Below are positions 45,498 to 53,646 of a DNA stretch of 64,000 nucleotides, one piece after another. Made by a program: the position numbers and the translations under genes. Below the pieces are notes generated by a model. That model worked only from the letters and a program-made list of their open reading frames with translations, had not been told where the DNA came from and did no database searches. The stretch's first letter is position 1. Each line of letters starts with the position of its first letter. Source of the DNA: CBDANO01 sp965197665 (GTDB lineage Bacteria > Chloroflexota > Dehalococcoidia > Lucifugimonadales > UBA3495); contig CBDANO010000005.1 of the NCBI GenBank assembly GCA_965197665.1, forward strand, positions 992,001-1,056,000. Reading direction: 5' to 3'.

Positions 45498-46643
45498 TCA
45501 CCACGAGATGTTTGCGGCGGCAAGGTCCGCTCCCAGCCGGAGGGCCTTCAGCTTCTCCCAGGCTATCCCTTTAACCACGCGGGTCGAACCGGCCGCCGTG
45601 TCGAAGCCGCAATCGGTGCCGGCGATAACCCGGGTCGGGTCTCCCACGGCATTGACCGCCAAGGCTATCCGGTCCGCCACGACTTCCGGGTGCTCGACGT
45701 AGTTGGTCTTAGTATCGATTACCCCGCATATCAGCAGCATGCCGCTGGGCAACGGGTACCGCTTGAAGACCTTGTGCTCGTGGGAATGCCTGGGGTTGGC
45801 CATCTCCAGCGACAAGGCGCCCACCTTGGCTTCGTAGAGCAGGGGTAGGATGTCGGCCAGGGCCACGTCGTAATGGTGCGGGGCCTCGGTGTTGCCCCAA
45901 CAAACGTGCAGGCGTACCCGGTCGGGAGGGATGTTCCGTATCGCATGATTGATGGCCCTTATGTTAAGCCGCACCAAGTCTTGGAAAACACTCAGTGGCT
46001 CATCTTGGTAGGTAATGTGCCGCTCCATCGCTAGGTCCGGGCAGTCCAACTGGAGCACCAAGCCTTTAGCGGCTACCAGTTCATACTCTTTACGCATCTC
46101 TTCGGCGAGGGCTAAGACGTACTCTTCGTAGCTGGGATAGTACTCATTGAGCATGGTGAGTGCGATGATCCCCGGGGATGCCGCGGTCATAAAAAGCTCG
46201 TCAAATCCATGCGGGTTGGCTTCCGCGTAGGCCCGCAGGTCGTCGCACTCCTTCTCCGCTTCGTCCAACCTCTCGTAGCTGACCGGTCCGATGCACTTGG
46301 GAGGGCCGTCGATCAAGTCCACAGCCCGGGGGCTGATAACAGCGGGGAACTCGTTGACGTCCTTCATACCCCTGCGCCGCCACGAGCCGCCGAAACCACG
46401 CATCCGCAAGCTCACGTAGGTGGAGAAGCTCATCCTCGACTGCTCTCCGCTGTTGCCTACGTTTATGCCGGCTTCGACCTGTTTATCTATTACTTGGCGC
46501 GTTGAAGCCTCGGCTTCCCGGGCCAGCGCTTTCTCGTCGACGGCCTCGCCCCGGCTCTGGGCGGCCAGCAGGTCCACCAGGCTGTCGGACCGGGGCAGGC
46601 TCCCGGCGTGAGTCGTCAGAATTCTCCCTTCGCTGCGCTTCAT
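45498..46643 (-). CDS. MetE-like zinc methyltransferase (cobalamin-independent methionine synthase family)
   Basis: A 381-residue protein with only the C-terminal catalytic barrel of MetE: ILTTHAGSLPRSD at the start, zinc ligands in LHVCWGN (His-x-Cys) and the later Cys in AGTDCGFDTAAG. Full MetE is about twice as long. Single-barrel members include epoxyalkane:CoM transferase and methyltransferases of catabolic pathways, so methionine synthesis should not be assumed. GGAGG lies 5 bases before the ATG. Divergent from DUF917, with a shared promoter/operator region. Confidence 0.87.
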   Translation of the reverse strand: MKRSEGRILTTHAGSLPRSDSLVDLLAAQSRGEAVDEKALAREAEASTRQVIDKQVEAGINVGNSGEQSRMSFSTYVSLRMRGFGGSWRRRGMKDVNEFPAVISPRAVDLIDGPPKCIGPVSYERLDEAEKECDDLRAYAEANPHGFDELFMTAASPGIIALTMLNEYYPSYEEYVLALAEEMRKEYELVAAKGLVLQLDCPDLAMERHITYQDEPLSVFQDLVRLNIRAINHAIRNIPPDRVRLHVCWGNTEAPHHYDVALADILPLLYEAKVGALSLEMANPRHSHEHKVFKRYPLPSGMLLICGVIDTKTNYVEHPEVVADRIALAVNAVGDPTRVIAGTDCGFDTAAGSTRVVKGIAWEKLKALRLGADLAAANISW

Positions 46644-46657
46644 CCTCGCCTCCCTTA

Positions 46658-46690
46658 GACACTACTTTGACACTACTTTGACACTACTAC
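46658..46690. repeat. Three 11-bp direct repeats, candidate operator
   Basis: GACACTACTTT at 46658-46668 and 46669-46679 is followed by GACACTACTAC at 46680-46690. The spacing is one DNA helical turn. The array overlaps the -35 of the DUF917 promoter and lies just downstream of the predicted start of the MetE-like transcript. Confidence 0.65.
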
Positions 46691-46706
46691 GATGGGCCAC
46701 TATAGT
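46678..46706 (+). promoter_or_regulatory. Promoter of DUF917, leaderless geometry
   Basis: TTGACA (46678-46683), 17 bases, TATAGT (46701-46706), then 7 bases to the ATG at 46714. No ribosome site precedes that ATG. Confidence 0.65.
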
Positions 46707-46727
46707 CACAACCATGTGGCAGGTCAA
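46699..46727 (-). promoter_or_regulatory. Opposing promoter for the MetE-like gene
   Basis: TTGACC (46727-46722), 17 bases, TATAGT (46704-46699). Its -10 is the other strand of the palindrome ACTATAGT used by the DUF917 promoter, so both cannot be occupied at once. Predicted leader about 50 bases, including the three repeats. Confidence 0.55.
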
Positions 46728-47787
46728 CGAAGACAACCTGGGTTCCATTGCCATCGGAGCGGGCATCCTGGGCACCGGCGGGGGAGGCAATCCATACATC
46801 GGGCAGCTGCGGGCCCGTCAAGCCATCAAGGAGCATGGCCCGGTCGCCGTCCTGGCTCCGGAAGAGCTTGCCAATGACGCCCAAGTGGTCTGCGTCGGAG
46901 GCATAGGCGCCCCCACCATCGGCATCGAAAAAATCCGCGGCCTCCAGTCTTACTACGCCTTGCAAGCGATGGAGGAGTACACCGGCAAGAAAGCCACGGC
47001 CCTGATCTCCAACGAGATTGGTGGAAGCAACTCCGTGGAACCCTTGATTCCGGCCGCCATACGGGGTTTGCCGGTGGTCGACGCCGACGGCATGGGCCGG
47101 GCCTTCCCGGAACTCCACTTGAAGACATTCTTCGTGTACGGCGTTCCCTGGTACCCCTTGAGTCTTAGCGACGAGAAAGGGAACACCGTCATAATTCCGG
47201 AGGCTATCAGCGCCCGTTGGACCGAGCGCATCGCTAGGGCGGTAACGGTACAAATGGGTTGCATAGCTTGCTACGCCCTAGCTCCCATGTCCGCGGACCA
47301 AGTGCGTAGCACCGCGGTCCTCCACACCCTATCCTTGGCCCGGAGGGTCGGCGACGCGGTCAAGGAGGCCCAAGCCCATCGAGAGGATCCCATCGCGGCT
47401 ATTCTGGAGACCTGCCCCGGCAAGACGCTGTTCGCGGGTAAGGTTACGGACCTAGACCGGCGCACGGCGGCCGGGTTCGCTCGGGGTACCGTAGCCATCC
47501 AGGGTCTGAGCGAATACGCCGGTTCCCAGCTGATCATCGACTTCCAAAACGAGAACCTCATCGCCCGACGGGACGGGCAGGTCATTTGCACAGTCCCGGA
47601 CCTTATTTGCGTGGTAGACACCGAGCGGGGAGAACCCATCACCACCGAGCTAATGCGGTACGGTTTCCGGGTCACGGTCCTGGGATTCCCGGCGCCGGCC
47701 CTCTGGACCACGCCGGAGGCTTTGGCTATCGCCGGCCCCCGGGCCTTTGGCTACGATATGGACTTCGATCCCCTCAGCCTAGAGTGA
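46714..47787 (+). CDS. DUF917 family protein
   Basis: A 357-residue protein of the DUF917 family, found beside hydantoinase/oxoprolinase genes. The start region DNLGSIAIGAGILGTGGGGNPYIG is diagnostic, and IGGSNSVEPL, VDADGMGRAFPE and a C-terminal APALWTTPEAL block follow. ATG 46714 is favoured over ATG 46678 because the latter lies inside the promoter. The hyuA-like gene follows 5 bases after its stop, so the pair forms an operon. Role unknown; probably a partner or subunit of the hydantoinase-like enzyme. Confidence 0.88.
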   Translation: MWQVNEDNLGSIAIGAGILGTGGGGNPYIGQLRARQAIKEHGPVAVLAPEELANDAQVVCVGGIGAPTIGIEKIRGLQSYYALQAMEEYTGKKATALISNEIGGSNSVEPLIPAAIRGLPVVDADGMGRAFPELHLKTFFVYGVPWYPLSLSDEKGNTVIIPEAISARWTERIARAVTVQMGCIACYALAPMSADQVRSTAVLHTLSLARRVGDAVKEAQAHREDPIAAILETCPGKTLFAGKVTDLDRRTAAGFARGTVAIQGLSEYAGSQLIIDFQNENLIARRDGQVICTVPDLICVVDTERGEPITTELMRYGFRVTVLGFPAPALWTTPEALAIAGPRAFGYDMDFDPLSLE

Positions 47788-47792
47788 AAGCT

Positions 47793-49322
47793 ATGCGCAT
47801 CGGCGTTGACGTAGGCGGGACCAACACCGACGCCGTCCTGATGGACGGCCCTAAGTTGTTGGCCCAAGCCAAAGTCCCCACCACAGCCGACGTAACTTCG
47901 GGTATCGTAGCCGCCTTGGAAGAAGCGCTCACGCAACGACCGCCGGACGCCGTCGTGACTAGCGTGATGCTGGGCACTACCCACTTCACCAACGCCTTGC
48001 TGGAAGGCAAAGGCTTGGCCCCGACGGCGGTCTTGCGGCTGTGCCTGCCGGCTACCACTCTCTTGCCGCCGTTAGTGGACTGGCCCGGCGAGTTGAGAGA
48101 CGCCATCGGCGGCCTCACTTTCATGGTTAGCGGCGGCCACGAGTTCGACGGCCGCGAAATCTCGTCCCTGAATCTGGCCGAGGTGCGGGATGCTGCTCGA
48201 AAGATGCGCCGGGAAGGAGTGCGCTCCGTTGCGGTGTGCGGAGTGTTCTCTCCGGTAACCTCCGCCCACGAGCAGGCGGCGGCTGAGTTATTGCGTGAAG
48301 AAATCCCCGGAGTCCACGTTACCCAGTCTCACGAGAACGGCCGCATCGGCATCCTGGAGCGAGAAAATGCGTCAACCCTGAACGCTTGCCTGGCCGACCT
48401 AGCCGCCGACACTATCAGGGGGATTCGAGAGGCGCTGGAGGTCCTGGGGCTGAAAGCGCGCCTGTACTTGAGCCAGAACGACGGCACCCTAATGGACGCC
48501 GATTTCGCGGCGCGCTTTCCGGTTTTCACCATCGCGTCCGGGCCAACCAACAGCATACGGGGGGCGGCATTCCTTTCCGGGGTGCGGGACGGCATCGTAG
48601 TGGACGTTGGCGGCAGTTCCACGGACGTGGGAGCGCTGGTGCGAGGCTTCCCCCGCGAGGCGTCGGCGTCGGTGGACTTGGCCGGAGTCCGCACCAACTT
48701 TCGCATGCCCGACGTGGTGTCCAAGGCCTTGGGCGGAGGCAGCGTCATTCGAAAAGCGCCGTTGCAAATTGGGCCGGAAAGCGTGGGCTACCGGTTGACC
48801 CAAGAGGCGTTGGTCTTCGGCGGAAGCACGTTGACCGCCACCGACGTTGCCGTGGCAGGCGGGCTGGCGGGGGTCGGCGATCCCAAGTTGGTACGGGGGT
48901 TGGCGGCGGGTACCGTGGCTAAAGCGCTTCAGGAGATACAGCGCCGGGTGGAAGAGGCCGTGGACCAAGTGAAGACCAGCCCCGCTCCGGCGCCGGTGGT
49001 GCTGGTCGGCGGGGGCAGTGTCTTGGTTGACGACCATATCAATGGGGCCGCCGAGGTGCTGCGTCCCGAGCACGCCGGCGTCGCCAACGCCATCGGGGCC
49101 GCCATAGCCCAAGTCGGCGGTCAAATGGAGCGGGTCTTCTCGCTGGAGAACGCTGACCGGCGCCAAGCCTTGGCGGCTTGCCAAGGTGCGGCCGTCGATA
49201 GGGCCGTGGCGGCCGGGGCCGACCCCAATGTAGTCGAGGTGGATGAGGTGCCCCTGACTTATCTACCCAGCAACGCTATCCTCATCCGGGTCAAGGCCGC
49301 CGGAGATTTGGCGCCGGCTTGA
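47793..49322 (+). CDS. Hydantoinase/oxoprolinase family protein (HyuA-like)
   Basis: A 509-residue ASKHA-fold protein: MRIGVDVGGTNTDAVL phosphate-binding start, TSVMLGTTHFTNALLEG, then VVDVGGSSTDVGAL and VVLVGGGSVLV. Family members use ATP to open hydantoin, 5-oxoproline or related rings, or carboxylate ketones such as acetophenone. Here it is a single polypeptide paired with DUF917 and without a HyuB partner. The true start is the ATG after the DUF917 stop; an upstream frame overlaps DUF917 and is rejected. Confidence 0.9.
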   Translation: MRIGVDVGGTNTDAVLMDGPKLLAQAKVPTTADVTSGIVAALEEALTQRPPDAVVTSVMLGTTHFTNALLEGKGLAPTAVLRLCLPATTLLPPLVDWPGELRDAIGGLTFMVSGGHEFDGREISSLNLAEVRDAARKMRREGVRSVAVCGVFSPVTSAHEQAAAELLREEIPGVHVTQSHENGRIGILERENASTLNACLADLAADTIRGIREALEVLGLKARLYLSQNDGTLMDADFAARFPVFTIASGPTNSIRGAAFLSGVRDGIVVDVGGSSTDVGALVRGFPREASASVDLAGVRTNFRMPDVVSKALGGGSVIRKAPLQIGPESVGYRLTQEALVFGGSTLTATDVAVAGGLAGVGDPKLVRGLAAGTVAKALQEIQRRVEEAVDQVKTSPAPAPVVLVGGGSVLVDDHINGAAEVLRPEHAGVANAIGAAIAQVGGQMERVFSLENADRRQALAACQGAAVDRAVAAGADPNVVEVDEVPLTYLPSNAILIRVKAAGDLAPA

Positions 49323-49337
49323 GACGTCCTCCGCTTT

Positions 49338-50039
49338 TCACCGGCGGCGGAACAGGGTCAAGAAACGGTCCTGGTAATGGTCGAAGAGTCCCCACCGGGT
49401 TAGCTCTTGGTGAAGAATCTTGGGGTCCAGACCCTGCTCCACTTGGCGGAAGAGTTCCTCGATCTTTTGAACGGCGCCGCGAGGCACGTCCACTCGGGGG
49501 TCCGACTCCAGCAGGCCCATGGACTGTATTTCGTTTACGTTAGAAGCCAGGGACGCCGAGGTGTACTCGTAAATGAACTTTAGAATGGATAAGTCCCACA
49601 GCTCGTCGATCCCCAAGATTACGGCGGCGGAATCCACGCCCCGCTCGTCCAGATCATCGGCGATGCGCTGGGCCACCTCCAGGACCTTGCCACCCACGAT
49701 TTCCAGATTGCCCGGCTCGTTGCGGTATTGATACATGATCCCCGGACTGTTTGGACCGAAGCGCCGGACCAGAGATTCCATGTATTTTCTGGCTTCGCCG
49801 CTGAACCCCTCCAGGTTCATCATGTAAGTGGGGGTTACGATTGCCGGCTGCTGGGAGACTACCTTGCCTTCCCGAATGACCGCCTCGTCTTCCCCCGGTA
49901 CCAACTCCTCGTAAGAAGGCTGGGTCAGAAGATAGTACCGCAGGTCGGTAACGCCAAAGGTGGCCAGGTGCCGCTTTGGGGGGCGCAGCACCCGGGTAAG
50001 CTGGAGGGCACTCCACATACGTTGTTCGGCTTCGTCCAT
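49338..50039 (-). CDS. Conserved hypothetical protein, 233 residues
   Basis: I do not recognise a family with known function. The protein is soluble and mixed alpha/beta: LRPPKRHLATFGVTDLRYYLLT near the N-terminus (here in two parts), a middle helix GFSGEARKYMESLVRRFG, and VLEVAQRIADDLDERGVDSAAVILG. SILKFIYEYTSASLASNVNEI and a C-terminal helix pair follow. No metal or nucleotide motif is visible. Codon use fits the neighbours and the frame is uninterrupted, so it is a real gene. It converges on the hyuA-like gene 16 bases away; upstream lies a non-coding gap with a short repeat. Confidence 0.8.
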   Translation of the reverse strand: MDEAEQRMWSALQLTRVLRPPKRHLATFGVTDLRYYLLTQPSYEELVPGEDEAVIREGKVVSQQPAIVTPTYMMNLEGFSGEARKYMESLVRRFGPNSPGIMYQYRNEPGNLEIVGGKVLEVAQRIADDLDERGVDSAAVILGIDELWDLSILKFIYEYTSASLASNVNEIQSMGLLESDPRVDVPRGAVQKIEELFRQVEQGLDPKILHQELTRWGLFDHYQDRFLTLFRRR

Positions 50040-50166
50040 ATCGTTAACGCCGGACCCTTACTCTTGATCGAATCTACGGGGAGGGGTCGAACTCCATCAT
50101 ACCGCATTTTAACACGGGTATATCTTAGGCTAACGACTACTACGCTCTATTACGCTCGTTTTCAGA

Positions 50167-50189
50167 GCCTTCTCCTTTTTGGGAGAGGC
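50167..50189. repeat. Fragment of the MITE-like repeat or terminator hairpin
   Basis: GCCTTCTCC, five T, GGGAGAGGC resembles the outer hairpin of the elements at 1-92 and 15483-15612. It lies downstream of the M20 gene (minus strand), where it could also stop transcription. Confidence 0.4.
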
Positions 50190-50309
50190 CTGAACAAGTC
50201 TCGAATTTTACGCAAAGTCAGATACAAACCGTGGCTAATTCAGCCACTTATTCAGACTTTTCTTAGGAAACGCGATTGCCTGTAAACGTTCGAATTTTAG
50301 GGAGCACGG

Positions 50310-51533
50310 TTACCCGCAAACGTTCAAAGCCGTGAGGGCAAGCACTTGGCTGCAAAGGACCATTTCGTCAATGCTGGCATAGTCATCCCCGTAGGACCCG
50401 CCGGAGGGGCCATAGATTGGCGCGGGAATTCCTGCTTCCCATAAGTGGGCGTCGTCGTCCCCGTAGCGAATGCCCAACCCGGACGCGGCGCCCACGCTTC
50501 GGGGCTCCCGTCGGGTCACCGTCCGGTAGCTGGAGACCAACGCTTCGACTATTGGCTGCTTCACGGGCATGTCCATAGGCGGGTGGTCCAATATCCAGGT
50601 ATTGAACTTCCTCTCCACTGGGTGGACCAATTCGTAATCGAAGTCCGGGTCTTGGGCTTTAAGGCCCCGGAGGGTGCGCTCTAGATCACCCCGAATGGTG
50701 TCGGCCGTCATACCTGGGATCGTGCTAACCGCCACGAATGCTGTACAAAGGTCCGAGTTTCGGCTCACCGACCGCAGGTCATAGGTCTCCCCGCGCCCCC
50801 CAATGATGGAACCGATCTTGACCCAGGGGAGGCCCTCCACGTCCCAAGGCTGGTAGCTGAGTTTGGTGTCGTAAATAGCGTTTATGGCCGTCATCATCTG
50901 AGGGATAGCGTCCACGCCGTGAAGGTCGTCTCCCGCGGGATGCCGGCCCTTGACGTGCAAGGAAAACACGGTCATGCCGCCGTGCTTGGTCACCACGTTA
51001 TGGGCGCCGTAAGGCTCGGTAACGACAGCAGTGTCAGCCCGGTACCCCTTATCCAGAAGATGCTTGGTGCCCAGGCCCCCTTGAAGCTCAGCCAACACAC
51101 AAGCGATGATCATATCGCCCGCCAGACTCACGCCCGACTTGCGTACCGCCTCGGCAGCGTGGATCATCGAGGCGACCCCGCTTTTCATGTTACGGATGCC
51201 CGCCCCATGTAACCGGTTTCCTTCTATCCAAGGGTCGAAGGGGTCGCGAGTCCAACCCGCTGCCAAGGGGTTAATATCCAGGTGGCCGTTGAACATGATA
51301 CTGCGTCCTTGGCCGGAACCCTTCAGCGTAGCCACGGTCTGGAACCATCCCGGTTCCACTTCCTGGAGATCCACCTCGTAGGCCCGCTCGGAAAGGTAAT
51401 CGGCAATCCAGCGGGCGATGGGTGTTTCGTCGCCAATGAAGCTAGGAATTCTGACCAGCGATTTCCCCAGCTCGACCAGCTCTTTCTCATCGATGTTCCG
51501 GAGCGCTCGCACTTGCAGGTCTCGATCAAGCAT
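50310..51533 (-). CDS. M20/ArgE-DapE family protein with altered metal site
   Basis: A 407-residue protein with the M20 layout: MFNGHLDINP (first His84/Asp86 pair), a catalytic core, a lid domain and a C-terminal AGIPAPIYGPSGGS. The bridging aspartate expected in an ADMKGG-like motif is Asn115 (GIRNMKSG). The Glu-Glu pair is Glu149-Leu150, and the final His before the DE motif is missing (YGDDYASIDE). It may bind one metal or none. It follows the MBL hydrolase gene by 11 bases, so they are co-transcribed. Family call is sure; peptidase activity is doubtful. Confidence 0.85.
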   Translation of the reverse strand: MLDRDLQVRALRNIDEKELVELGKSLVRIPSFIGDETPIARWIADYLSERAYEVDLQEVEPGWFQTVATLKGSGQGRSIMFNGHLDINPLAAGWTRDPFDPWIEGNRLHGAGIRNMKSGVASMIHAAEAVRKSGVSLAGDMIIACVLAELQGGLGTKHLLDKGYRADTAVVTEPYGAHNVVTKHGGMTVFSLHVKGRHPAGDDLHGVDAIPQMMTAINAIYDTKLSYQPWDVEGLPWVKIGSIIGGRGETYDLRSVSRNSDLCTAFVAVSTIPGMTADTIRGDLERTLRGLKAQDPDFDYELVHPVERKFNTWILDHPPMDMPVKQPIVEALVSSYRTVTRREPRSVGAASGLGIRYGDDDAHLWEAGIPAPIYGPSGGSYGDDYASIDEMVLCSQVLALTALNVCG

Positions 51534-51544
51534 GGCAAGCCCCG

Positions 51545-52408
51545 CTAAAGGCCGACCTGCCAGAAGCGCTTGCCTTGATCGCGTATCACCCGTCCGAATC
51601 CCGGCGCCGGAAAGTGACAGGAGATCATGGGGGTACCATCGGCTTCCACTTGGTCCAGAACTTTCTCCCTAGTAACGGTTGCTGCCGCGGCATCTTCGTC
51701 GAAGAGAGGACTCCAGCCGTTTTCGGTTATCTGGGCAGGGTGAATAAACACGTCGCCCTGAATGAGCGCCCTCTGACCTTGTGACGACACCATAACACTC
51801 ATGTGGCCTGGGGTGTGGCCCGGAGTGTGAATAGCTTTCACTTCGTCAGTCAGGTCGGTGTCGCTGGCGAGGGTATCGAGCACGCCCAGGTTGACCAACG
51901 GGTCCACGAAGCGGTCCATGTAAGGGTACCTGGCGGCAGCTCGGACTTCCGACTTTTGGAAATGGTCCAAATCGGCTTGGTGCACTAGGTATCGAGCATT
52001 GGGAAACGCGGGGACCCACCTGCCGCCTTCATTTCTGGTGTTCCACCCCACGTGGTCTAGGTGGAGATGGGAAAAGAACACGGTATCCACGTCCTCGAGG
52101 TTAATACTCTTGGCCGCCAGGTCGTCCATGAGTTCGCCCCGCTGGCCGCCAAGGTAGTCAATGGGGCCGGGGCCGTAGCCCGTATCAATAAGAATAGTGC
52201 GTCCGCCGGAGCGCACCAGGTAGCAACCAATTTCGATCCGCATGTAGTCGCGGCCGTCGAAGGTATCGGCGTAGCGGTCCCGGAAGGGCGCCCAGGCATC
52301 CAACGGCACGGTGGGCCACAGCTCCTCTAAAGGCGTGGGGAAAACGCAATTCATGTCGGATAGCGCCACGATTTCAACGCTCCCCAATACCATATTAAAG
52401 TTTCCCAT
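51545..52408 (-). CDS. Metallo-beta-lactamase-fold hydrolase (lactonase-like)
   Basis: A 287-residue MBL-fold enzyme with a complete two-metal site: HLHLDH near residue 115, His in TPGHTPGHM, Asp in LIQGDVF and His in ISCHFPAPG. This pattern is close to AHL-lactonase-like and other lactone or ester hydrolases. A strong ribosome site, AAAGGAGG, precedes the ATG. It heads a two-gene unit with the M20-like protein. Substrate not inferable. Confidence 0.9.
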   Translation of the reverse strand: MGNFNMVLGSVEIVALSDMNCVFPTPLEELWPTVPLDAWAPFRDRYADTFDGRDYMRIEIGCYLVRSGGRTILIDTGYGPGPIDYLGGQRGELMDDLAAKSINLEDVDTVFFSHLHLDHVGWNTRNEGGRWVPAFPNARYLVHQADLDHFQKSEVRAAARYPYMDRFVDPLVNLGVLDTLASDTDLTDEVKAIHTPGHTPGHMSVMVSSQGQRALIQGDVFIHPAQITENGWSPLFDEDAAAATVTREKVLDQVEADGTPMISCHFPAPGFGRVIRDQGKRFWQVGL

Positions 52409-52523
52409 GGCGGCTGGACCTCCTTTCTATTAGACCAGTATACCCACCACCCTTGACCGGCTCACCTTCCATTGACATCACGTTCAATAAGCTCTCCCCC
52501 TAGCTCCGCTTAACAGTTTTGAG

Positions 52524-52575
52524 TTTTAGGACTTTAGGTTCTTCGCTCCTCTGCGTTCAGAATCTAACGTGAAAT
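52524..52575. repeat. Short dispersed repeat
   Basis: TTAGGACTTTAGG followed by CTTCGCT and a TTCAGAAT-like word. The same order occurs at 58383-58426, and part of it at 10070-10100. The divergent gap 52409-52699 otherwise holds only a weak TATACA-like -10 near 52630. Confidence 0.55.
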
Positions 52576-52699
52576 AAAAATATCCTGTGGCCACCGGAGA
52601 GGTGCCTGGCCGCCCGAAGGAGCTTATTATACAATAGCCCTCTGAACGCTGGGTGCGCCCTGGGCAACCCAAGGCGGCGGGAGCGGCGGGAGCGACGAT

Positions 52700-53638
52700 A
52701 TGGCTGCGGCGGCAGATTTGCGCTTTGGGATCGCAATCCCTCAAATATTTCCTTCCGGCAAGATCGAGCCGGACGCCATTGCTCGCTGGCTGGTCAAGGC
52801 AGAGGCTCTGGGTTACTACGGGGGATGGGTACAGGAACAGGTCTTGGGTACCGTGGCCACCCTGGACCCCATTCCCTTGTTGTCTTACGCCGCCGCGCTG
52901 ACCGACCGCATCAAGTTGGGTACCTCGGTGATGCTGACCGTGCTGCGCAACCCGGTGCCATTGGCCAAGAGCTTGGCAAGCTTGGACCAGCTATCCCAAG
53001 GCAGGCTTATGCTGGGAGTGGGGCTGGGAGGCTATGCCGGCGTCTACTCTGCTTTCGGCATGTCCCGCGGAGGCAGAATACAGCGGTTCGAGGAAAGTAT
53101 TGAGCTAATCAAGCGGTTGTGGGCTGAGGACAAGGTCAACTTCCAGGGCCGTTTCTGGCAACTGGACGGTCTGTCCATCAACCCCAGACCGCTGCAGGAC
53201 CCCCGGCCGCCCATCTGGTTCGGCACCCGTTCGGACCAAGCCTTGAGGCGGGCGGTGAGGGTTGGGGACGGCTGGATGGGCGCCGGAGCGACGCCTACGA
53301 CCGACTTCAAAGAGGAAGTTAAGTTGGTGCGGCGGTTGTTGGAAGAAGAGGGACGCGACCCTGCCGCTTTTGCTTTGTCCAAACGAGTCTACGTCGCGGT
53401 GGACGAAAACAAGGACCGGGCGGCCCAAAGGCTTCGGGAGTGGTTCGGCCGCTACTACCATCAGCCGGACATGGCGCTGAAGGTGTCGGTTTACGGCGGC
53501 GCGGAGGAGTGCGTCCAAGGACTGGCGGAGGTTGCCGATCAAGGAGTCGAGCTAATAATGGTCAACCCGGTGTACGACTTCGAGGAGCAGGCGGAGCGCT
53601 TGGCCAAAGAGGTGCTGCCCCAGCTCAAAGGAAGGTGA
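52700..53638 (+). CDS. Luciferase-like (LLM class) flavin-dependent oxidoreductase
   Basis: A 312-residue TIM-barrel flavoenzyme: FGIAIPQIFPSGK at the N-terminus, LGTSVMLTVLRNPVPLAKSLASLDQLS (in two parts), GRLMLGVGLGGYAGVYSAFG and DPRPPIWFGTRS. This pattern is closer to F420-dependent members than the 4296 paralogue, but cofactor choice is not provable by eye. Followed 8 bases later by a second LLM gene, suggesting a two-component or successive-step pair. ATG 52700. Confidence 0.88.
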   Translation: MAAAADLRFGIAIPQIFPSGKIEPDAIARWLVKAEALGYYGGWVQEQVLGTVATLDPIPLLSYAAALTDRIKLGTSVMLTVLRNPVPLAKSLASLDQLSQGRLMLGVGLGGYAGVYSAFGMSRGGRIQRFEESIELIKRLWAEDKVNFQGRFWQLDGLSINPRPLQDPRPPIWFGTRSDQALRRAVRVGDGWMGAGATPTTDFKEEVKLVRRLLEEEGRDPAAFALSKRVYVAVDENKDRAAQRLREWFGRYYHQPDMALKVSVYGGAEECVQGLAEVADQGVELIMVNPVYDFEEQAERLAKEVLPQLKGR

Positions 53639-53646
53639 GGGCGCCG

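Noticed and set aside
46658..46690. Possible CRISPR-like array
   Set aside because: Units are 11 bp and contiguous without spacers; no cas genes in the window.
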